A model generated the notes under the pieces. It worked only from the letters and a program-made list of their open reading frames with translations. It did not search any database and was not told where the DNA came from. A stretch of 64,000 bases of DNA. Source: Burkholderiaceae bacterium. Its GTDB lineage: Bacteria; Pseudomonadota; Gammaproteobacteria; Burkholderiales; Burkholderiaceae. Location: assembly GCA_947462685.1 (NCBI GenBank), contig CANHPL010000003.1, positions 62,001 to 126,000 of the forward strand, in the 5' to 3' direction. Both the position numbers and the translations under genes were made by a program. Of this stretch, positions 44,464 through 53,384 are shown piece by piece. Position 1 is the stretch's first letter, and the number at the start of each line of letters is the position of its first letter.

Positions 44464-45630
44464 ATGCACAATATACCTAGCCATGATCAATACCAAGAAA
44501 TCCGTGAAGCACTTCGCAATCTTAGCTCTAACTTCGACTCTCATTACTGGCAAAAAGTAGATGAGGCAAGGGGTTATCCTGACGCATTTGTGAATGCCCT
44601 GACTGAAGCAGGTTGGTTAGCGGCCTTGATTCCCACTGAATATGGTGGTTCTGGACTTGGACTAGCGGAAGCTTCCGTGATTATGGAAGAAATTAATTTT
44701 GGTGGGGGTAATTCTGGAGCTTGTCATGGTCAAATGTATAACATGGGTACGCTGCTTAGGCATGGTTCAGATGCGCAAAAGAAATTTTATCTGCCTAAAA
44801 TTGCGTCAGGTGAATTACGTTTGCAGTCAATGGCTGTTACAGAGCCAACTACCGGAACAGATACAACCAAGCTAAAAACCACTGCCGTCAAAAAGGGTGA
44901 TAAATATGTCATCAATGGTCAGAAAGTTTGGATTTCTAGAATTCAACACTCCGATTTAATGATTCTTCTAGCGAGAACAACTCCTTTAGCAGAAGTGAAG
45001 AAGAAGTCGGAGGGGATGTCTATTTTTATCGTTAACTTAAAAGATGCTATCGGTCATGGCATGACTGTTTCACCTATATTAAACATGGTCAATCATGAAA
45101 CCAATGAAGTATTTTTTGATAATCTAGAAATCCCTGCAGAAAACTTGATTGGTGAAGAAGGTCAAGGTTTTAAATACATTCTTGACGGCCTGAATGCTGA
45201 ACGTGTATTAATTGGTGCAGAGTGCTTAGGAGATGCTTATTGGTTTATCAATAAAGCGCGTCATTATGCCAATGAACGTATTGTCTTTGATCGCCCTATC
45301 GGCAAAAACCAAGGAGTTCAGTTCCCCATTGCTGAGGCTTATATAGAAACAGAAGCGGCAAACTTAATGCGTTTTCGGGCTTGTGAGCTTTTTGATCAAC
45401 ATCTACCCTGTGGTGCTGAAGCGAACATGACTAAGTATTTAGCAGCAAAGGCATCTTGGGAAGCTGCCAATATGTGTATCCAAACACATGGTGGCTTTGG
45501 TTTTGCTTGCGAATATGACGTGGAACGTAAGTTTAGAGAAACGCGCCTGTATCAAGTGGCGCCTATTTCAACGAACTTAATCCTGTCTTATGTTGCAGAA
45601 CATTTACTTGATTTACCAAGATCGTTTTAA
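44464..45630 (+). CDS. Acyl-CoA dehydrogenase
   Basis: 388 residues, FAD-dependent. Motifs are 'QSMAVTEPTTGTDTTKLKT' (FAD/substrate), 'VINGQKVWISRI' and 'QTHGGFGFACEYDVERKFRETRL'. The C-terminal position of the catalytic Glu in short/medium-chain enzymes (Y-E-G-T) reads 'QVAPIST' here. A Glu in 'DGLNAERVLIGAE' matches instead the helix-G position used by isovaleryl-CoA and long-chain enzymes. It probably acts on a branched or substituted acyl-CoA such as methylsuccinyl- or itaconyl-type esters. Gene order (hydratase, dehydrogenase, CoA-transferase, lyase) supports a C5-dicarboxylate pathway. It is followed after 3 bp by the CoA-transferase. Confidence 0.88.
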   Translation: MHNIPSHDQYQEIREALRNLSSNFDSHYWQKVDEARGYPDAFVNALTEAGWLAALIPTEYGGSGLGLAEASVIMEEINFGGGNSGACHGQMYNMGTLLRHGSDAQKKFYLPKIASGELRLQSMAVTEPTTGTDTTKLKTTAVKKGDKYVINGQKVWISRIQHSDLMILLARTTPLAEVKKKSEGMSIFIVNLKDAIGHGMTVSPILNMVNHETNEVFFDNLEIPAENLIGEEGQGFKYILDGLNAERVLIGAECLGDAYWFINKARHYANERIVFDRPIGKNQGVQFPIAEAYIETEAANLMRFRACELFDQHLPCGAEANMTKYLAAKASWEAANMCIQTHGGFGFACEYDVERKFRETRLYQVAPISTNLILSYVAEHLLDLPRSF

Positions 45631-45633
45631 TCA

Positions 45634-46815
45634 ATGATTCGTCCACTTGACGGTATTACCGTCATTTCTTTGGAGCATGCTATCGCAGCTCCTTTTTGTA
45701 CGCGCCAGCTCGCTGATTTAGGCGCACGAGTCATCAAAATAGAACGTCCAGGAACAGGTGATTTTGCTAGGGATTATGATCAACGTGTCAAGGGCATGTC
45801 GTCTCACTTCACCTGGACGAATCGCTCCAAAGAAAGTCTTTGTCTTGACCTGAAAAATGAAAAAGCCTTTGCTGTCCTTCTGCAACTCTTAGAAACAGCA
45901 GATGTTTTAGTCCAAAACTTAGCTCCCGGTGCTACCGATCGCATGGGCCTGTCTCCTGAAAAATTAAAAGTGATAAACCCTCGATTGATCATCTGTGATA
46001 TTTCTGGTTATGGCAACGATGGTCCTTATAGAGATAAAAAAGCCTACGATCTACTCATTCAGAGTGAAGCAGGTTTTTTATCCGTAACAGGAACCAAAGA
46101 TAGTCCCTCAAAAGCAGGTAATTCAATCGCTGATATTTCAGCTGGGATGTATGCCTACACCAATATCTTATCCGCTTTGATTTTGCGTGATAAAACTGGA
46201 GTTGGTTCTCACATTGATATATCAATGCTCGAGTCCCTTGGTGAATGGATGGGCTTTCCGATGTACTACGCCTTTGATGGTGCATCTCCTCCGCAAAGAT
46301 CTGGCGCCTCTCATGCAACGATTTATCCTTATGGGCCATTTCCTGTAGGCGATGGCAACACTATTATGCTGGGCCTACAAAATGAAAGGGAATGGCTCGT
46401 ATTTTGTGAAAAAGTACTAAAGTTGCCAGCTCTTGCGCATGAAGAAAAATTTTCTCTCAACTTCAAACGCCATGAAAATCGTACTGAATTAGAAGAAATT
46501 ATTGTAGATTGTTTTTCTAAACTAAATATTGATCAAGTAACTCAATTACTTGAAGATGCACATATAGCAAATGCAAGAATGAATGATATGCAAGGCCTTT
46601 GGCATCACCCACAACTTGCATCCAGAAATCGTTGGGCTCAGATTGATTCACCATTAGGTCAGGTTCCAGCCTTACTTCCTCCAGGAGTCAATAATCAATA
46701 TTCCTACCGCATGGATGCAGTTCCTGCTGTGGGAGAGCACTCTGAAAAAATCTTAACTGAACTTGGCCTAGACTCCAAGAGTATTCAAGAATTGAAAGAC
46801 ATAAAGGCAATTTAG
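45634..46815 (+). CDS. Family III CoA-transferase 5, itaconate CoA-transferase-like
   Basis: 393 residues. The N-terminus 'GITVISLEHAIAAPFCTRQLA' is, as I recall, the signature of the itaconate CoA-transferase (Ict) type, in contrast to the other four transferases here. Asp167 in 'SIADISAGMYAY' is the catalytic residue. It would transfer CoA from succinyl-CoA to itaconate or a similar C5 dicarboxylate. It lies three bases after the acyl-CoA dehydrogenase and three before the CitE-type lyase, which in the itaconate route gives acetyl-CoA and pyruvate. Confidence 0.85.
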   Translation: MIRPLDGITVISLEHAIAAPFCTRQLADLGARVIKIERPGTGDFARDYDQRVKGMSSHFTWTNRSKESLCLDLKNEKAFAVLLQLLETADVLVQNLAPGATDRMGLSPEKLKVINPRLIICDISGYGNDGPYRDKKAYDLLIQSEAGFLSVTGTKDSPSKAGNSIADISAGMYAYTNILSALILRDKTGVGSHIDISMLESLGEWMGFPMYYAFDGASPPQRSGASHATIYPYGPFPVGDGNTIMLGLQNEREWLVFCEKVLKLPALAHEEKFSLNFKRHENRTELEEIIVDCFSKLNIDQVTQLLEDAHIANARMNDMQGLWHHPQLASRNRWAQIDSPLGQVPALLPPGVNNQYSYRMDAVPAVGEHSEKILTELGLDSKSIQELKDIKAI

Positions 46816-46818
46816 TCC

Positions 46819-47670
46819 ATGGATAAATTAACTTCCCATTTAGCATTAGCGCAAACTTTTTTATTCTCACCAGGACATCGCCCAGAGTTTTTCAATAAGG
46901 CTTTAGCTAGCTCTTCAAAAGCCATCATTATTGATTTAGAAGATGCAGTTCCACCAGAGCAAAAAAGCCAAGCTCGTGAACATATTCAAAATTTTTGGCA
47001 AAGCTGCTCAATCGCAAATCGTCAACGTGTTCTAATTCGTATCAACCCGATCGACTCTGACTTTTCGAATGATGATTTTACATTTTTAAATTTACTAGAA
47101 GGTCCAATCAATGTCGTTGTCCCTAAAGTCGAATCACTGGGGCAATTGACGCAATTTGCTCGTCAAGTCCCCTTACTTAATAATATCATTCCCATCATCG
47201 AATCTGCGCGTGGTATCGATTCTGTTAAAGAAATTGCTACCCACCCTCTCGTCTTAAGACTTGCGCTCGGAAACATCGACACTCAGGCGGATCTTGGTAT
47301 TCGATGCGATGAAAATGAAACAGAACTTCTGCCAGTCAAGTTTGCTATTAACTTAGCCTCTCGCCTTGCAGGGATTGCACCGCCAATTGATGGGGTAACT
47401 ACAGACATTCATGATGCTGAACTTCTTGCAAAAAATACGCAACTTGCTAAAAGATTAGGCTTCGGGGCTAAGTTATGTATTCACCCGAAACAGGTAGAGG
47501 TTGTTATGACTTGCTTTACCCCTACGGAAAAAGAAATTGAATATGCTAAACGCGTGGTCGAGGCAGACTCTATCTCACAAGGAGCGGCTGTTCAGCTCGA
47601 TGGAAAAATGATTGATCGACCAGTTGTTCTTTTAGCTAAAAGAACATTGCAACTGGCAAATCTGATTTAA
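46819..47670 (+). CDS. CitE-like acyl-CoA lyase 2, (S)-citramalyl-CoA lyase-like
   Basis: 283 residues with 'FLFSPGHRPEFFNKALASS', 'AIIIDLEDAVPPEQK', the arginine in 'VLIRINPI', 'VVPKVES' and 'PIIESARGI' glutamates, and 'LALGNIDTQADLGI' with the metal-binding Asp. It is shorter than and distinct from CitE-like 1. Citramalyl-CoA lyases (Ccl) split the CoA ester into acetyl-CoA and pyruvate. It is the last gene of the five-gene operon, and the final step of an itaconate-type pathway is the natural assignment. No clear terminator follows in the 163 bp before the next convergent gene. Confidence 0.82.
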   Translation: MDKLTSHLALAQTFLFSPGHRPEFFNKALASSSKAIIIDLEDAVPPEQKSQAREHIQNFWQSCSIANRQRVLIRINPIDSDFSNDDFTFLNLLEGPINVVVPKVESLGQLTQFARQVPLLNNIIPIIESARGIDSVKEIATHPLVLRLALGNIDTQADLGIRCDENETELLPVKFAINLASRLAGIAPPIDGVTTDIHDAELLAKNTQLAKRLGFGAKLCIHPKQVEVVMTCFTPTEKEIEYAKRVVEADSISQGAAVQLDGKMIDRPVVLLAKRTLQLANLI

Positions 47671-47833
47671 TTATCTTCTGGTGTTCGATGAATATATTCA
47701 CCGTTACCTGATGAGTTTTAGTGAGTATGCTAAATATCACAATTACTAGGATTGGGGGATTGATCAAACCATTCATAGATTAATTGCGACTAACGCATGA
47801 CCGCAGATTCCAAATGTGACTTTTTCGAAGCTC

Positions 47834-48679
47834 TTACTTCTTGACCTCAATTTGAAGCATCTTCAAAATTGCTTGATGAACTTCGGATTCTGTCTGAGCT
47901 AATGCATCCATCAAGTCGAAATGATTACAACCAGGCATGCTGATGTCGCCTTGAAAGTTCTCAGGCCATGTTTTTGCAATCAGCTCATTCTGTCGATGAA
48001 ACTCCTCAGACTCATCTGCCCCAACACATGTCCAAAACGGAATATTACTTAATGGTCTGAATTGAGTGGGACTGAGTTGCTTTGCTCTTGGAATATCTAA
48101 TTGCAAAACAGTGTTCAAAAAACTTGCGTGAACTAATGGCTCTAGATCAAATAAACCACTGAGAGTGATAGCTCCTTTAATTATAGAATCCTGCTGATTT
48201 GCCCAAGACATTGTCATCATCATTGCAGTAAGGTGTCCTCCAGCAGAGTGTCCTGTCAGAAATAGTTGCTCTGCGTTGCCGCCATATTGTTGAGCATTAT
48301 CATAAACCCACTGCACTCCTCTTTGAACTTGAGAAACAATCATCTCTAACGTCACTCTAGGCGCTAATCCGTAATTAAACAGAAAGACGGTTGCACCTGC
48401 CTTCGCAAATGCTTTGGCAATGAATGAGAATTCTGACTTGTCAGAACCGCGCCAATACCCACCATGAATAAAAATTAAGCATGGCGCAGATGGTTGCGAC
48501 GCAATAAATACATCAAGCCTCTCATCTTGATCTAGCCCATAAACTACATCTAAATAACATTCCCAAGTCGCACGAGCATATTCTGATTTTCGTTGCCAAC
48601 CTTGCATGATTTCAAGGTGGTTTTTTACACTGTTGCGAGGGTTGTATTGCTGATTACAAAACTCTTCCGTATACATCAT
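47834..48679 (-). CDS. Alpha/beta hydrolase, kynurenine formamidase/BD-FAE-like
   Basis: 281 residues. 'FIHGGYWRGSDKSEF' is the HGG(Y)W oxyanion motif of arylformamidase-type hydrolases; the nucleophile elbow is 'LTGHSAGGHLTAM' and the acid/His region 'GCNHFDLMDAL'. It would hydrolyse an ester or amide of a small acid in the cytoplasm. It follows the NMT1-type receptor by 9 bp. Two adjacent ATGs (48679, 48676) are possible starts. No kyn genes are nearby, so a role in tryptophan breakdown is not supported. Confidence 0.82.
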   Translation of the reverse strand: MMYTEEFCNQQYNPRNSVKNHLEIMQGWQRKSEYARATWECYLDVVYGLDQDERLDVFIASQPSAPCLIFIHGGYWRGSDKSEFSFIAKAFAKAGATVFLFNYGLAPRVTLEMIVSQVQRGVQWVYDNAQQYGGNAEQLFLTGHSAGGHLTAMMMTMSWANQQDSIIKGAITLSGLFDLEPLVHASFLNTVLQLDIPRAKQLSPTQFRPLSNIPFWTCVGADESEEFHRQNELIAKTWPENFQGDISMPGCNHFDLMDALAQTESEVHQAILKMLQIEVKK

Positions 48680-48688
48680 TATTTTGAG

Positions 48689-49666
48689 TTACAGCGACTT
48701 GAGTGCACGATCATAATATTTTAAGTCTACGAGTTTTTTTTCATCCAAGGGTCGCCCCTTACCAAAATCAGTCCGGATAGATAGTAAATTATCAAATCCC
48801 TTTTGTGAAAATTGGGCATCTTTATCTAATCCAAATCCTGGGGTAACCAACAACTGATAGGACTGATCAATAATCGCTGGATCAAGCTTTAGATTTTTCG
48901 CGAGAATTTCGATGGCTTCATTTTTATTTGCTGGATTTAATGACCAACGTACCGCTAAGATCCAAGCGGCAATATAACGTTCGATCACTTCAGCATGCTG
49001 ATTAATCCAAGGGCGCATAGCAAACATCCCTTGCCCTTGATAGGCCCCCACTAAATCAACCAATCTTCCCATACTTTTTAAACCTGCTTGTTTGGCTTGA
49101 ATTGAAAATGGTGGATTTAAGGGCGCTGCTGCATTTTCTTTATTATTTTTCATGGCCTCTAATCTGAGGGCGGTGCGACCTACCGGATTTAATGTGTATT
49201 CTGTATCAGGAATGCCTGCAAGTGCTAAAGCTTTTTTAACCTGTAATGCATACGCAGTATTAGGTGCATCAACTACTAATACTTTGCCACGAATATCTTG
49301 TAAAGTTTTTAATTCAGGCTGATAAAAGAGTTCATTTAAGCTAGAGTCCCCACCCATCAAAATGACGGACTCTTGCTCTTTGTAGTCAACAATCGCAACA
49401 GAATTATCGACTGCAGAATGTGCAATATCAAATTTACCATTCGCCAAACCATCTCTTAATTCAGTTGAGTTCATCGTATAGGTTAGTTGTACATCTAAGC
49501 CTTTGGATTTGAAGAATCCTTTTTCAAGAGCTACCCACATCGATAAATTTTGTGCTCCTGGAAATACAATAACTTTGACGGTATTGGTGTTAGCCACTGC
49601 TGCTCGTTGAAATGTCGATATCAACACACCTCCAGCTATGGTATTAATAAATTGTCGTCTTTGCAT
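48689..49666 (-). CDS. NMT1/THI5-type (SsuA-like) periplasmic receptor with Tat-type signal
   Basis: 325 residues. The N-terminus 'MQRRQFINTIAGGVLIST' looks like a twin-arginine export signal. The body is an ABC receptor of the nitrate/sulfonate/NMT1 group: 'VIVFPGAQNLSMWVALEKGFF', 'STELRDGLANGKFDIAHSA' and 'VLVVDAPNTAYALQV'. The usual ABC permease and ATPase are not present. GGGAGACAACC precedes the ATG. It diverges from the GGT-like gene at 49794 and is co-transcribed with a hydrolase, suggesting that it binds an ester or amide that the hydrolases process. Confidence 0.82.
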   Translation of the reverse strand: MQRRQFINTIAGGVLISTFQRAAVANTNTVKVIVFPGAQNLSMWVALEKGFFKSKGLDVQLTYTMNSTELRDGLANGKFDIAHSAVDNSVAIVDYKEQESVILMGGDSSLNELFYQPELKTLQDIRGKVLVVDAPNTAYALQVKKALALAGIPDTEYTLNPVGRTALRLEAMKNNKENAAAPLNPPFSIQAKQAGLKSMGRLVDLVGAYQGQGMFAMRPWINQHAEVIERYIAAWILAVRWSLNPANKNEAIEILAKNLKLDPAIIDQSYQLLVTPGFGLDKDAQFSQKGFDNLLSIRTDFGKGRPLDEKKLVDLKYYDRALKSL

Positions 49667-49793
49667 GGTTGTCTCCCTAAATATGTTAGAAGTATAACGG
49701 CTCTTAAACTATTGTTTCTTCCTTTAACCGTAAGCTAAAATTATTCAGGATCAAAATATCGCCACCGAATAACATCCCACTAGAAAGATTTTT

Positions 49794-51428
49794 ATGAACT
49801 TCCTTTGGAATAATCCATATCCTACCGCCCGTATTCCGGTGTTTGCTAGAAATATTGCATCTACTTCACATCCTCTTGCCTCTCAAGCTGGCCTTCGAAT
49901 TCTCCAACAAGGAGGTAACGCTGTCGATGCAGCAATTGCTACTGCTGCGGTTTTGATGGTTGTAGAGCCTGTATCAAATGGCTTAGGGAGTGATATGTTT
50001 GCCATTATTTGGGATGGTGAAAAACTCCATGGCCTCAACGCTTCCGGCACAGCGCCAAGCGCTTGGAGTCCAGAGTACTATGAAAATAAATACGGTATCG
50101 ACACCAATGGCTTAGCAAAACGACCTATGCGAGGTTGGGATACAGTCACCGTTCCAGGAGCAATCGCTGGTTGGGGAGCTCTACATGAAAAATTAGGGCG
50201 ATTAAGTTTCTCAGACATCTTAGCTCCTGCTATCGATATTGCAAACCGTGGTCATGCAATCGCGCCAATTGTTGCTCATAAATGGGCTGCAGGTATTCCT
50301 GATCTTGAGAATCAACCTGGCTTTAAAGAAATGTTTATGCCTAAAGGTCGCGCACCCCATATTGGTGAACGCTTTACCGCTCTCAATATGGCTAAAGCTT
50401 TTGAGCGTATTTGTCAGTTTGGTATCCAAGATTATTACGAAGGGGAAATTGCGCACGCGATAGTGAATCACTCCAAAGCACATGGTGGATCCATGTCTTT
50501 GAATGATCTTAAAAACTATCGTCCCGATTGGATTGATCTGATTTCAACGAATTATCGTGGTTATGATATCCATGAAATACCGCCTAATGGGCAAGGAATT
50601 GGTGCACTCATTGCTTTAGGTATTTTAGAAAATCTCAATCTTGAAGATTATCCCGTTGATGGTGTTCTTAGCCAACATCTGCAAATTGAGGCAATGAAAC
50701 TTGCTTTTGCAGATGTCTATCAATATGTCGCTGACCCAAAAAGTATGAGTGTCAAACCTAGTGAGATGTTAGATCAGGGTTATTTAAAAGAACGTGCCAA
50801 ATTAATTAAACTGGATCAAGCAACTCATTTCAAATTTGGTTTACCGCCATCAGGTGGCACGGTGTATCTCACTACAGCAGATAGTTCAGGCATGATGGTT
50901 TCATTTATCCAAAGTAATTACATGGGCTTTGGTTCTGGTGTCGTTGTTCCAGAGTTTGGTATTAGTATGCAAAATCGCGGAGTTGGCTTCTCACTTGATC
51001 GTCAATCAGACAATATCGTAGCGGGCGGTAAGCGGCCTTTCCATACGATCATCCCGGCATTCATGACGAAACAGGTCAATGGTAAAACCTTCCCACAAAT
51101 GAGCTTTGGTGTAATGGGCGGTGATATGCAACCCCAAGGACATTTACAAACGGTAGTTCGTATGTTGAGTTACCAACAACAACCACAAAGTGCATGTGAT
51201 GCCCCACGCTGGAAGGTCAACCGTGACTTTACGCTTGACGTAGAGTCTAACTTGAATCTAGATACTGTTGCAGGTCTCAAAGCTTTGGGTCATGAACTTA
51301 AAAGTATTGAAGATCCTTATATGGATTTTGGATCTGGTCAATTTATTTGGCGTCAATCTGATGATTTAAATGATGGTTATGTTGCTGCAAGTGACTCGCG
51401 CCGCGATGGTCTTGCTGCTGGATTTTAG
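49794..51428 (+). CDS. Gamma-glutamyltransferase family (Ntn-hydrolase), no signal peptide
   Basis: 544 residues. N-terminal motifs are 'TSHPLASQAGLRILQQGGNA' and 'VEPVSNGLGSDMFAIIWDG'. The self-cleavage/nucleophile threonine is Thr356 in 'PSGGTVYLTTADSSG', followed by 'FIQSNYMGFGSGVVVPEFGI'. Family members mature by cleavage before this Thr and hydrolyse gamma-glutamyl or related amide bonds. Classic GGT is exported, but this protein begins with 'MNFLWNNPYPTARIPVF' and has no signal, so it should be cytoplasmic. It may be a cephalosporin-acylase-like or other amidase relative. It is followed by an alpha/beta hydrolase after 8 bp. Confidence 0.85.
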   Translation: MNFLWNNPYPTARIPVFARNIASTSHPLASQAGLRILQQGGNAVDAAIATAAVLMVVEPVSNGLGSDMFAIIWDGEKLHGLNASGTAPSAWSPEYYENKYGIDTNGLAKRPMRGWDTVTVPGAIAGWGALHEKLGRLSFSDILAPAIDIANRGHAIAPIVAHKWAAGIPDLENQPGFKEMFMPKGRAPHIGERFTALNMAKAFERICQFGIQDYYEGEIAHAIVNHSKAHGGSMSLNDLKNYRPDWIDLISTNYRGYDIHEIPPNGQGIGALIALGILENLNLEDYPVDGVLSQHLQIEAMKLAFADVYQYVADPKSMSVKPSEMLDQGYLKERAKLIKLDQATHFKFGLPPSGGTVYLTTADSSGMMVSFIQSNYMGFGSGVVVPEFGISMQNRGVGFSLDRQSDNIVAGGKRPFHTIIPAFMTKQVNGKTFPQMSFGVMGGDMQPQGHLQTVVRMLSYQQQPQSACDAPRWKVNRDFTLDVESNLNLDTVAGLKALGHELKSIEDPYMDFGSGQFIWRQSDDLNDGYVAASDSRRDGLAAGF

Positions 51429-51436
51429 GAGAAGGT

Positions 51437-52258
51437 ATGCGGACTGAATTAATCACCTTAGAAACTGACACGATTCCAATGGAGGGTTTATATTATGAAC
51501 CCGATAGAAAAATCAAAGGCGCTGCTTTATTTTTCCATGGCAATACGATGAATTTCTATACTGGCGGAGCAAAATTTCTTGCTCCCTACCTAGCAGAGGC
51601 AGGTTTTGCATTCTTCGCCTTTAATCGACGTGGACACGATATATTATCAACGCGTGCAAGTCGCGATCCAGTTGGAGGGGCTTTTCAAACAATCGCAGAA
51701 TCATTTGCGGATAATGATTTTGCACGACAATTTTTGTATAAAAAAGGCTTTGAACAACCAATTTTGATCGGTCATAGCAATGGCGGTATGCTCGCTGTAG
51801 CTCATGCGGCCAAGTATCCCAATACCTCAGCAATGGTTTTGATGTCCGCTCCTCGCGGTGGTGTTGGTCAGGACCTTAAAGCAGGATCTGAAAAACTCTT
51901 TGCGATGGATCAAGCGGAGCAAATTACTACAAAAGCAAAGGAACTAGTGGCACATGGTAAAGGGCGTGAATTAATGAATCTACCAGGCTGGTGGTATCTC
52001 ATTAGTGCTGAAAGTTATCTGGATCGTCTAGTATCTATTCCTAATACCATCGACCTTGCGCCGGAAATTACTTGTCCGGTTTTGGCAATTCGAGGCGATC
52101 AAGAAGATCAACATCGTTATCCTGCAGAAGAATACCAAGCCGCAAGTCCTGGAAATTGTGAGGTTAACATTATTGAAAACTGTGACCATTTTTACAATGG
52201 CCGAGAAGATACTGTCGCAACGTTAATCAGTCAATGGCTCAAGGGTAAGCTTGCTTAG
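51437..52258 (+). CDS. Alpha/beta hydrolase
   Basis: 273 residues with 'ALFFHGNTMNFY' (oxyanion strand), 'FNRRGHDILST', the nucleophile elbow 'LIGHSNGGMLAVAH', a candidate Asp in 'AIRGDQEDQHR' and His in 'ENCDHFYNG'. This gives a full Ser-Asp-His triad. AGGAGAAGGT precedes the ATG. It is co-transcribed with the GGT-family gene. Esterase or thioesterase activity is likely; the substrate is not. Confidence 0.82.
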   Translation: MRTELITLETDTIPMEGLYYEPDRKIKGAALFFHGNTMNFYTGGAKFLAPYLAEAGFAFFAFNRRGHDILSTRASRDPVGGAFQTIAESFADNDFARQFLYKKGFEQPILIGHSNGGMLAVAHAAKYPNTSAMVLMSAPRGGVGQDLKAGSEKLFAMDQAEQITTKAKELVAHGKGRELMNLPGWWYLISAESYLDRLVSIPNTIDLAPEITCPVLAIRGDQEDQHRYPAEEYQAASPGNCEVNIIENCDHFYNGREDTVATLISQWLKGKLA

Positions 52259-52375
52259 TAACAGGTCTTGAGAAAAATATACGGGATTACCCGAAATCTC
52301 CTTTGCTTTTAACAAGATTGTTTTGTATCTCTATAAAATTTCACGTAAACTAAATTTCATCCCAAGAATGGAGAC

Positions 52376-53383
52376 ATGATGAAAATTTTCAAAATATGGT
52401 TAGTTTTAATTGCTTGCGTGTGGAGTTTAAGTTTGGCAAGTTTCTCCTTTGCGCAAAATTTCCCTAACCATCCCATTAGATATATTGTGCCATTTCCCGC
52501 TGGTGGAGCTACTGATAATATCGCTAGACCAGTTGCCGCAGAAATTGCCAAAAGTGCTGGATGGAATGTCATTATCGAAAACAAGCCTGGTGCAGGAGCC
52601 AATATCGGCGCAGACTTTGTCGCCAAATCTAATCCGGATGGATATACTTGGCTAATGGCTTCCGTTGGAACGCATGGCATCAATCAACCTCTGTATACAC
52701 AAGGTTCTAACAAATTACCTTTTGATCCAGTGAAGGACTTTTTACCAGTGACTCTTGTCGCTGAATTACCCAATGTTCTCGTTCTTAATATTGCCTTTGC
52801 TGAGAAAAATAAAATTAATACAGTAAAAGATTTGATTGCCTACGCTAAAGCAAATCCCGGAAAAATCAATATGGCTTCAAGCGGTAGCGGCACTTCCATC
52901 CATATGGCAGGCGAGTTGTTTAAGTCGATGACTAAAACTTATATGGTTCATCTTCCTTATAAAGGTAGCCCACCGGCATTAGTCGATTTAATCGCAGGTA
53001 ACACGGACATCATGTTCGACAATTTACCTTCTAGTATTAATTTTATACGTACTGGCAAGTTAAAAGCACTGGCAGTAACCAGTGCAAAACGCTCTCCACT
53101 ATTTCCAGACCTACCCACCATTGCAGAAGCAGCTGACTTGCCCGGCTATGAAGCCACATCTTGGTTTGGTATTGTCATTCCAGCAAAAACACCTTCTGAT
53201 ATCGCTGCCAAAATCAGTGATGCCGTCATCAAGGCTGTCAGAAGTCCTGCTGTCAAAGAACAGCTTTCAGCCCTAGGTGCTGAGCCTGTTGGAAATTCCA
53301 ATGAACAATTTGGCGATTACATTAAAAAAGAAATCGCAAAATGGACCAAAGTGGTAAAAGACTCAGGGGCTAAAGTCGATTAG
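52376..53383 (+). CDS. TctC/Bug-family receptor (Bug 10)
   Basis: 335 residues: signal peptide to 'SFSFAQ', then '[15 protein letters not shown]', '[14 protein letters not shown]', '[11 protein letters not shown]', '[11 protein letters not shown]' and '[11 protein letters not shown]'. Two ATGs in a row follow AATGGAGAC; the second (52379) has the better spacing, so the true protein may be one residue shorter. It ends one base from the convergent TPP enzyme gene. Sequence motifs are closest to Bug 9 in this window. Confidence 0.92.
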   Translation: MMKIFKIWLVLIACVWSLSLASFSFAQNFPNHPIRYIVPFPAGGATDNIARPVAAEIAKSAGWNVIIENKPGAGANIGADFVAKSNPDGYTWLMASVGTHGINQPLYTQGSNKLPFDPVKDFLPVTLVAELPNVLVLNIAFAEKNKINTVKDLIAYAKANPGKINMASSGSGTSIHMAGELFKSMTKTYMVHLPYKGSPPALVDLIAGNTDIMFDNLPSSINFIRTGKLKALAVTSAKRSPLFPDLPTIAEAADLPGYEATSWFGIVIPAKTPSDIAAKISDAVIKAVRSPAVKEQLSALGAEPVGNSNEQFGDYIKKEIAKWTKVVKDSGAKVD

Positions 53384-53384
53384 A

